DNA from: Henckelia pumila
Taxonomy: Eukaryota; Streptophyta; Magnoliopsida; Lamiales; Gesneriaceae
Direction of reading: 5' to 3'
Length of the DNA stretch: 64,000 nucleotides
Assembly (NCBI RefSeq): GCF_033568475.1
Contig: NC_133121.1
Coordinates: forward strand, 194,876,664 to 194,940,663
Position 1 is the stretch's first letter; each line of letters opens with the position of its first letter. Below, in pieces: positions 58,301 through 64,000 of this stretch. The notes under the pieces are model-generated. The model was not told where the DNA came from, made no database searches, and was given only the letters and a program-made list of their open reading frames with translations. The translations under genes and the position numbers were made by a program.

Positions 58301-59257
58301 GGTCTCACCCATTCTAAGCCTGCGACTTCTTGTCATCACCTGCAAATCATTGCAAATGTGAGATCCACATCCGGTATCCAATACCCAAGAAGTTGTATTA
58401 AGTGACATGTTTATTTCGATATAGAACATACCCTTTGCAGTTCCCAACTGCTCAAGATACTCCTTGCAGTTGCGCTTCCAATGACCCGGCTTCTTGCAGT
58501 AATGGCAAACATCCTTGGATTTTCCATTGTTTGAAGCCTTTGTCTTTTGCTTCTTCTCGGGTTCCACTTTCTTGGGTGGGGCAGAACGTTTCTTGCCCTT
58601 CATACTTGGCCCCTTCTTAGCAGAAGATGAGGAGCCCACCAAGAAAGCTGGCTTATCCTTCTTAAGTGTGGATTCATATGTAACGAGCATATTGACCATC
58701 TCTTCAAGGGTGGCCTCTATCTTGTTCATATTAAAATTTATCACGAATCCATCAAATGAAGAAGGAAGAGATAGAAGCAGCAAGTCCACATTGAGTTCAT
58801 GCTCCAACACCAAATCAAGGGTCGCTAACTTCTGTATGAGCCAAATCACTCGTACCCCATGATCACGGACCGAAGTCCCTTCACGCATGCGGCACGTCAT
58901 CAACTCCTTAACAGTAGAGAACCTTTCAGCCCTCGACTGAGCCCCAAAAAGTTCCTTGAGTTGCGCATGAATGTCAGCAGCATTCACCGTGTCCTCAAAT
59001 CGCCTCTGGAGTTCATCAGACATCGAGGCTTGCATATAGCATTTGGTCTTGATGTCATGGTCCCACCATGCATCAAGCTTGGCCAATTCCTCCGGACTAA
59101 CATCAGCTGGTGCTTCCTTCGGAGGTGCTTTCTCTAACACATAGAGCATTTTCTCCGAAGTTAAGACAATCTTCAACTTCCGGAACCATTCCGTATAGTT
59201 GGCGCCAGTCAGCTTGTTTTGTTCGAGGATCGAGAATAAAGGATTTCGCGAATTCAT
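55343..59257 (-). CDS. Copia gag-pol polyprotein
   Basis: A single 1304-residue frame with all Copia parts in order. Gag lies at about 1-270, with a CCHC zinc knuckle at 251-264 (CHYCKKPGHWKRNC). Aspartic protease DTG is at 294-296. The integrase zinc finger has H434, H439, C465 and C468, and its catalytic core has D495, D558 and E594. Reverse transcriptase runs about 805-1050 with MDVKTAFLNG at 891-900 and YVDD at 977-980. RNase H has D1149, E1190 and D1228. The start at 59,257 is the first ATG after the leader and opens a typical Copia gag (LEQNKLTGANYTEWFRKLK). Gag and pol share one frame, as usual in this group. The product would form virus-like particles, copy the element's RNA and integrate the DNA. 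I see nothing disabling. Confidence 0.97.
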   Translation of the reverse strand: MNSRNPLFSILEQNKLTGANYTEWFRKLKIVLTSEKMLYVLEKAPPKEAPADVSPEELAKLDAWWDHDIKTKCYMQASMSDELQRRFEDTVNAADIHAQLKELFGAQSRAERFSTVKELMTCRMREGTSVRDHGVRVIWLIQKLATLDLVLEHELNVDLLLLSLPSSFDGFVINFNMNKIEATLEEMVNMLVTYESTLKKDKPAFLVGSSSSAKKGPSMKGKKRSAPPKKVEPEKKQKTKASNNGKSKDVCHYCKKPGHWKRNCKEYLEQLGTAKGMFYIEINMSLNTTSWVLDTGCGSHICNDLQVMTRSRRLRMGETQLRLGNGSRVEATAIGDVCLILQNGFKLLLRDVLFVPDLIKNIISISMLDRDGYSCNFVNGICNIYKNECLIGNGQLENDLYNLKLKDVPVNCIDKPATTNKRKIDSQNPANLWHARLGHISSRRMNKLVGEGMFDMSDINSLPTCESCLKGKMTKSPFKGKPERSQNLLDLIHTDVCGPFRVGTQHGHTYFITFTDDYSRYGYLYLMKYKSEAFEKFKEFRAEVENKLGKSIKALRSDRGGEYLSTEFLDYLKENGILSQWTPPMTPQLNGVSERRNRTLLDMVRSMMSFTELPPSFWGYALETAVLLLNNVHTKAVDKTPYELWNGKSPKYSYLRIWGCPAYVKRTVGDKLDSRSSLCYFVGYPKNSIGYYFYYPAETKVFVSRNATFLEKEFLLDKKGEMMDLEEVREEPEIQNNDPTPQEPLLDTPAPRRSERTSRPPVRYGLLLEGDQDEPDIGCDPRNFKEAISDADSNLWLEAMQSELDSMHTNQVWSLVDPPDGIVPIGCKWIYKRKLGPDGKVLTYKARLVAKGYTQRQGVDYDETFSPVAMFKSIRILIAIAAWYDYEIWQMDVKTAFLNGDIKEEIYMKQPEGYTSMGSEHKVCKLQRSIYGLKQASRSWNQKFDETIKDFGFIKNPEEPCVYKKVVKDAVTFLVLYVDDILLIGNDVGMLQSTKIWLSGRFSMKDLGEASYILGIQIYRDRSKRMIGLTQSTYIDTILKRFSMDGSKRGHLPMCHGVSLSKSMCPKTDEEIENMTHVPYASAIGSIMYGMISTRPDVAFALSVTSRYQSNPGQMHWKAVKDILKYLRRTKNMFMVYGGRELKLEGYTDSSFQSDVDDSKSTSGFVFMLNGGAVSWKSSKQDTTADSTTEAEYIAASAAAKEAVWMRNFVQEFGVIPEFVGPVPVYCDNTGAVAQAKEPRSHQRSKHVLRKYHIIREIVERGDIIVERVASADNIADPLTKPLPGPLFDKHREAMGLRSMTSWL

Positions 59258-59445
59258 TGTATGAAATACTGAAAAGGAAAACAGACATATATCAATGATT
59301 GTTTAACAATTTACTAAGACATAAAATAGGCGAATTTAATTTTATGAATCTCACTCCCACTATTTTAACGATTTCACCACCCTCTAGTGAAAACGGGAAA
59401 CTTTTTCCTTAGTGAGAACATGGAGTCCAATTGACAAACTTATGG

Positions 59446-59728
59446 TCCCGAATAATATCAGCCAACCATAATTCTCAAAAGGTAGAGCCCAATTGCTTCC
59501 AAAGCAACCCCCATGTATTTACCTCATGTCCAATAAGGGCCCAATAATATGACGCCGTTTAAAGTGACATGTCAAGATGACCCATCAATATTAAGTTGTG
59601 ATGGACGGTCGCCATGTGGATCCCCCAATAATATGAGCCGATCCCATGGGAGTTCCACCCAACTTACAACATTTGTCGATCCAATGTACAGCTTTCCGAC
59701 GGACGGGCCCCCCCAATAATATGAGCCG
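59446..59728. repeat. AATAATATGAGCC repeats in the leader
   Basis: A motif close to CCCAATAATATGAGCCG occurs at about 59,447, 59,540, 59,624 and 59,711, roughly 85-95 bp apart, each followed by a different GC-rich stretch. This looks like diverged 90-bp tandem repeats with one well conserved core. Confidence 0.75.
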
Positions 59729-60409
59729 GACCGTATCCGCGGGTAGCATCACATACATTGACCGTTGATGGAAGGTAGGAACATTTAAACAATATTTAAA
59801 TTTCCTTTATTTATCTTGATATAAATTTTAAATCATATTTAAAATGAGGGATTTTATTTATAAAAATATTTGTCTCATCATATTTAATTTATTGCATGCA
59901 TTGCCGGATTCACGCAATTTATGTCTAAACATGCATACAATCATAATATCACATATTATATAGGATGATCGATTCCATTTCTAATTGACCCGTGGTTGCC
60001 AATCACGGGTTTTAGTCCAATCCTAGGTAATATGCAGTATGCAAATGCAATCCTATTACATATGCTTCCAATTTACATTTCTTCAGTCTTCATTGTCTGC
60101 TGGGCCCACCATCTTCAAATCTTGATCTCCCACTAAATCTAATGTATTTACAATAAATAACAATGACAAGTAGGGGATACATTTTTAGGGGGTGGGAACG
60201 GGCTATAAACCAAGCCCACTTTTATTACATATGACATTCATATCGGGCCATAAACCAGGCCCATTAATAAAACCAACAATAATAAAGACAAAATGTAAAT
60301 TCCTAACATACACCTACAAAATTGGTCATGGCAATCGATCATCCTTATCCAATAACATTTAATTCAAAATTAATTTATTGGATAACATGCTGTGGCAATT
60401 CAAATTTAA

Positions 60410-60560
60410 ACAAGATAAAATCATATTTTATATATAAAATCTCATTTCACATATAAAATCATATTTTATCTCTATATCAAATAAAATCATATTTTATCTA
60501 TAAAATCCAATTTTACAAATAAAATCATATTTTACTTAATATATCATAAGATCATATCTT
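60410..60560. repeat. AT-rich repeats (ATAAAATCATATTTTA)
   Basis: About seven imperfect repeats of ATAAAATCATATTTTAT, itself nearly palindromic, spaced 20-40 bp. Confidence 0.8.
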
Positions 60561-60789
60561 ATCATCAATTGTACCAAAATAATTGATTTCAAAATTCAAT
60601 TTACGGATAAAATATTAAAATTTTCCAAAAATTCAAATTTATCCAAAATCAATTTTAAAATTTACGGACTCGAACAATTCGATCCGAAATCTCGTGAACC
60701 AATCAAAAACAATTTTTGACCGGACCAAAAATAAAATTTTAAATATTAAAATTAATTTTAAATAAAAATTATAATTTTTCCCGCGGGCC

Positions 60790-61037
60790 GCCCGGGACAT
60801 TCCCGGGCCGGCCCGCACCCGGGGCGCGGGCCGGGGGCAGCCCGGCTGCCCCCTTAGGGCAGCGCCTGGCGCCGCCCCTGGGCGGCGCCGTGCGCTGCCC
60901 TGGGCAGCGCCCAGCGCTGCGCTGGGCAGCGCACAGCGCCGCCCTGGGCGGCGACGGTCGCCGCCTTGGGCGGCGCCGTGCGCCGCCCGGGGTAGCAACA
61001 ATTGCTGCCCCACCGGGCAGCGATCCAATCGCTGCCC
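60790..61037. repeat. Array of eleven back-to-back GC-rich palindromes
   Basis: Contiguous self-complementary segments of 19-27 bp at about 60,790-60,808, 60,808-60,834, 60,833-60,853, 60,857-60,877, 60,880-60,900, 60,909-60,927, 60,924-60,944, 60,946-60,965, 60,968-60,988, 60,989-61,011 and 61,015-61,037. Most have arms of the form GGGC(A/G)GCG with 1-7 nt loops. The RNA would form a row of strong hairpins just downstream of the primer-binding site. Confidence 0.9.
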
Positions 61038-61152
61038 GGGTTTTGCCCCGAAATTTTTTTTTTTTTTTATTTAAAAATATTTTATTTTGTTTCAAAAACC
61101 GAGACTCAAAAATTTTGTACAATTGATTAATTTAATCGTTTGATCTGAGCAA

Positions 61153-61168
61153 CCTGGCTCTGATACCA
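61153..61168 (-). other. Primer-binding site (initiator tRNA-Met)
   Basis: On the minus strand TGGTATCAGAGCCAGG, complementary to the 3' end of plant initiator tRNA-Met, one base after the 5' LTR. Confidence 0.95.
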
Positions 61169-61169
61169 C

Positions 61170-63027
61170 TGTTGGAAAACTGGCGGTCAGATCAATCACG
61201 ATTGATACCCGGTGCAGCGGAAGTTTAAAAATTTTTATCATGGAACAATTCCATGGTGTGGGTATCAACCATTCAACGATTAAATTATTGTGTGTGTAAA
61301 ATTCAAATAACAATTATTAAATTTTACCTCCAATCTCGCAACGAGATTAATGGACACCAACAGATTTGATCTGCTCTTGTTGTCTCTCCCTGGAACCGAT
61401 GAACTCCTTCAATCAGGTCCACGAACAGAGGTTTAATCCCTCTGATAGATTGCACTAGAAAATCTATCAGAAGTTTTCTGCGAAGAGAATAAACGAATCT
61501 GATTCGCTATTCCTTACTGCGATTCAAAATCACAGACCGGAATTTTCTCGGGCAGAGGACAGGGAGGGGACGGCCGAAACTTTTGAGAGGCTAGGGTTCG
61601 ATTTTTGCTTCTCAAAAATTATGAGCTGTTGTTTTTAATTTCTGTACTGAAATAACTTATTTATAATGCAGGCCACTAACACCTTAGGGCCCATTAGTCA
61701 TAAGCTGGGGCCCGACAAGCAAAGCCCGCTCGTTCAGAAATTAATATAAAATTCATCGTGACTCCGATTGATGAACTGATTTCACCAATGTGCACAGAAA
61801 CCATTTCTGCACATTTTAAAGTCAAAATAAATTTTCCTGAATCCGAATTCAGTGATTTCCAAAAATGTTCATCCCTATGTCATTTTAGGAAATCCTACTC
61901 CCTTACTCTTATTTAAGAAGTCCAACTCCTTAGTTCATTAAATTTAACTCTTTAAATTTAACTATCTCAACGGGGATTAAAACTCCATTACACTGTGTGA
62001 CCCTCAATGGTTCAGGGATACAGCTAGCCGTGGGCTCACAACTCCTTGTGACTCGGAACAACACTTTCCGACTTGCCCAACGAATCATGGTAAAGCGCCT
62101 AGCAACATCGCCCCATGATTCCCTAGGTATCACTGATAGTGCCTACAAGAACCAGTAGATTTTGGTTAGCGTACAGTACGGTCCCTTCATCCAAATATCC
62201 CGATCGAATCAACAACCATTGGTATATCGAGAGTCGCTCAAGATTCGATAACTATGCAATACATCTTGAAGATCAAATTAGTGACATCGCATGTGCTACT
62301 AAGAAACCATTTCTTAAATCACATCAATTACTCTGGCCAGAGATTTATCACACTAATATCTCCTCAGATCGCATAGGATATCCACACTCGCAAGTATGTG
62401 GTGAATCCTTGACAACAATGCATTGACTCCTATATGTGTCGTAACTGTACCCAATCTCGACACCTGATGACCCCCATAGAGTCGGTAAACGAGTCAAAGC
62501 ACAGCACTAGCATATAGAGTCTCCATGATGTTTCAAGTCGTAAGGACTAATGGTGTACAACCAAAACCGCGGACTTAATCCACTCGATAAGTGATAACCA
62601 CTTGGAAAGTCCGGATAGGGTAGTTCGATTATTCATCCTATGAATATCCATTTGCATGCTTCGAACATCTCCATGTTCCCTACCAATGAAACGTGGTACT
62701 CCGCATCGCAAATGCTAGTCTCAAACTCGAGCGATCCTTATCCTTATTATCGGACGGCTCAATCGACTAGGAACGGTTTTAGAACATACAGTGACTATAA
62801 GATGTATTTCATGATAGACATCTCCATGTTCTACCACATCTTACATACACTATAGTATATTCAAGGTCTTTATCAAAACAACAATAGTATATCACAATAT
62901 AACAATATGAAGTAATATAAAGTCATTGCCATAAAAGTGTAAATAATATTAAACAAAAGATTGTTTATACAAAGAGTCATCAAAGCCCATAGCCACACAG
63001 TTGGCTCACTGGGCACCCACTCTTACA
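61170..63027 (-). repeat. 5' LTR of the young Copia element
   Basis: 1858 bp, nearly identical to 53,473-55,328, and supplies the element's promoter. Its upper end is followed by the AGAGA target duplication and then by 5S spacer. Confidence 0.96.
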
Positions 63028-63181
63028 AGAGACCCGCGTCACCCAGATCGCACGTTCACGTCGTGTGATTCAGTCTATTGCATCTTTTCTATCCGTGGAT
63101 TGGACTGAAAATGTCGGAAATAGGACAGCGAGGAATTGAAAGAACAAGAAGTACGAGTATGAAAAAAAAACTATGAAAAAG

Positions 63182-63298
63182 GGGAGCAACATGAGGACTT
63201 CCCATGCGTCACCCATCCTAGTACTGCTCTCGCCCAAGCACGCTTAACTTCGAAGTTTTGATGGGATCCGTTGCATTAGTGCTGGTATGATCGCACCC
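63182..63298 (-). rRNA. 5S rRNA, right arm copy 19
   Basis: First gene beyond the Copia element. GCAACGG, CATCAAAAC, TTCGAAG, GGGTGACGCATGGG, 3' CATGTTGCTCCCC. It repeats the marks of copy 16. Confidence 0.93.
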
Positions 63299-63692
63299 GA
63301 CAGTGAATGAATTCTTTATTATTTTGTCTCTCGAATTGTGGATCGGAGGAACATGCACTGTACTTTCAAACGGACATAACTTTCGGCCCGTTGAGAGTAA
63401 CGGGGCTTCAACCTGCTCACGCGAAGCTCGTCTCGATACCTACAGCACACATCTCGGTCTAAGAGACGGAGACTCTCAATTTCCAACCCAAAGATGGACT
63501 TTCGGGGCATTTTTCCCATAGGGCTTGTTGGGACCCATCGAAGCGACCCGCGTCACCCAGATCGCACATTCACGTCATGTGATTCAGTCTTTTGCATCTT
63601 TTTTATCCGCGGATTGTACTGAAGGAGTCGGGAATAGGACAGCGAGGAATCGGAATAACAAGAAAGTAAGAAAAAAAAAATTAATGAAAAAG

Positions 63693-63810
63693 GGGTGCAA
63701 CACGAGGACATCCCAGGGGGTCACCGATCCTAATACTTCTTTCGCCCAAGCACGCTTAACTTCGAAGTTCTGATGGGATACGGTGCATTAGTGCTGGTAT
63801 GATCGCTCCC
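63693..63810 (-). rRNA. 5S rRNA, right arm copy 20
   Basis: GGGAGCGATC start, GTATCCC, GGGCGAAAGAAGTATTAGG, C box GGATCGGTGACC. Its upstream spacer parallels those of copies 14 and 17. Confidence 0.92.
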
Positions 63811-64000
63811 AACAGTGAATTAATTCTTTATTGTTTTGTCTCTCGAATTGCGGATTGGAGGAATAGGCGCTGCACTTTCAAACGGACATAACTTTCGGCC
63901 GGCTGAAAGTTACGGGAGCTTCAGCCTGCTCACGCGAAGCTCGTCTCGATACCTACAGCGCGCATCTTGGTTTAAGAGATGGAGACTCTCAAATTCCAAC
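63811..64000 (-). other. 5S spacer running off the window
   Basis: Ordinary right-arm spacer with GGCGCTGCACTTTCAAAC and CAGCCTGCTCACGCGAAGC landmarks; no gene before the end. Confidence 0.95.

Larger units (their letters stand above)
59258..61152 (-). other. Long 5' leader of the young Copia element
   Basis: About 1.9 kb of non-coding DNA between primer-binding site and gag. In sense direction it holds a GC-rich palindrome array, an AT-rich block with repeated AAAATCATATTTTA units, a mixed section, and a set of AATAATATGAGCC repeats before the gag start. Long leaders occur in several Copia lineages, but the arrangement here is striking. Confidence 0.85.
53473..63027 (-). mobile_element. Young, whole-looking Copia element inserted in the 5S array
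   Basis: A 9555-bp Ty1/Copia element in minus orientation: 5' LTR 61,170-63,027, primer-binding site 61,153-61,168, a 1.9-kb leader, one gag-pol frame 59,257-55,343, polypurine tract 55,329-55,343 and 3' LTR 53,473-55,328. AGAGA on both sides (53,468-53,472 and 63,028-63,032) is a perfect target duplication. By eye the LTRs differ at about four single sites plus one small patch over 1.86 kb, implying an insertion of the order of 0.1-0.2 million years at usual plant rates. Long LTRs and leader suggest the Tork/Angela side of Copia, which is tentative. It appears intact. Confidence 0.96.
43918..64000 (-). repeat. 5S rDNA array, right arm (minus-strand genes)
   Basis: The same unit in inverted orientation: 20 full copies, interrupted by a 9.6-kb Copia element at 53,473-63,027 and running off the window end in mid-spacer. 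From about 46.2 kb onward the spacer is a distinct subtype (TGTGATTCAG instead of TGTCATTCAG, and often GGAATAACAAG instead of CGAAAGAACAAG). The first four inverted units still carry the left-arm subtype. Confidence 0.97.
51040..64000 (-). repeat. Three-unit higher-order repeat in right arm
   Basis: Right copies 14-15-16, 17-18-19 and 20 onward repeat as triplets, with a period of about 1550 bp once the 9560-bp Copia insertion is subtracted. Shared marks include AAATTGCGGAACGG upstream of copies 15 and 18, GACGCATGGG in copies 16 and 19, and the GGAATA plus GGTTTnAGAGA spacer marks of 14, 17 and 20. Confidence 0.8.

Noticed and set aside
60639-61126. Proline/alanine/arginine-rich frames on both strands in the GC-rich Copia leader.
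   Set aside because: Composition follows the GC palindromes in whatever frame is read, and there is no protein pattern.
33100-63773. Dozens of 60-160 residue frames with recurring text such as ALSNGHNFRPAESYGSF in the 5S array, on both strands.
   Set aside because: They lie in the 5S intergenic spacer, recur once per unit in more than one frame, and are not kept intact between units. They are a by-product of a repeated non-coding spacer.
32930-63810. 5S-like sequences as LTRs of a Cassandra-type TRIM, which carry 5S promoters.
   Set aside because: The copies are full-length genes in a regular ~517-bp tandem array with no primer-binding site or polypurine tract per unit. This is true 5S rDNA.
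1-64000. CRISPR arrays, operons or other prokaryotic systems.
   Set aside because: The regular repeats are 5S rDNA units, and all recognisable proteins belong to plant retrotransposons.

Overview
The window is nuclear DNA of a flowering plant, almost certainly a eudicot. It holds a long tandem array of 5S rRNA genes and a dense patchwork of LTR retrotransposons (Gypsy and Copia types, plus one TRIM). I recognise no ordinary host protein-coding gene, no tRNA gene and no 35S rDNA. The 5S genes have the plant pattern (about 119 nt, internal Pol III promoter, roughly 517-bp units). One unknown reading frame at 17.7-19.6 kb and the LTR style remind me of Lamiales genomes, but that placement is a weak inference from memory.

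Layout. 1-1.2 kb: LTR-like non-coding DNA. 1.2-16.2 kb: fossil Gypsy pieces, mostly on the minus strand, interrupted by a 5'-truncated Copia fossil with one long 3' LTR (3.3-8.5 kb) and by a solo LTR of an Athila-like family (9.36-10.76 kb, perfect 5-bp target duplication). 16.2-32.9 kb: remains of another LTR family (LTR pieces in both orientations, gag relics, an unknown ORF relic). This is split by an Athila-like element (19.87-30.37 kb) which itself contains a 3.8-kb solo LTR, which in turn contains a 604-bp TRIM. Target duplications support every level of that nest, with one mismatch in the outermost.

32.9 kb to the end: the 5S array. I count 21 full copies and one partial copy on the plus strand (32.93-43.57 kb) and 20 full copies on the minus strand (44.29-63.81 kb). 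The two arms meet at a sharp inversion near 43,918, so the genes converge on it. Copies differ from one another much more than in a well homogenised array. Shared private variants show higher-order repeats: an 8-9-unit block in the left arm, and 2-unit and 3-unit blocks in the right arm. A very young, whole-looking Copia element (53,473-63,027, 5-bp target duplication, near-identical 1.86-kb LTRs, one uninterrupted gag-pol frame) sits in a 5S spacer of the right arm. Its leader carries eleven back-to-back GC-rich palindromes.

The genes do not form an operon or pathway. The window reads as a decaying, rearranged 5S rDNA locus embedded in retrotransposon-rich DNA, with successive waves of insertion that can be ordered by nesting.
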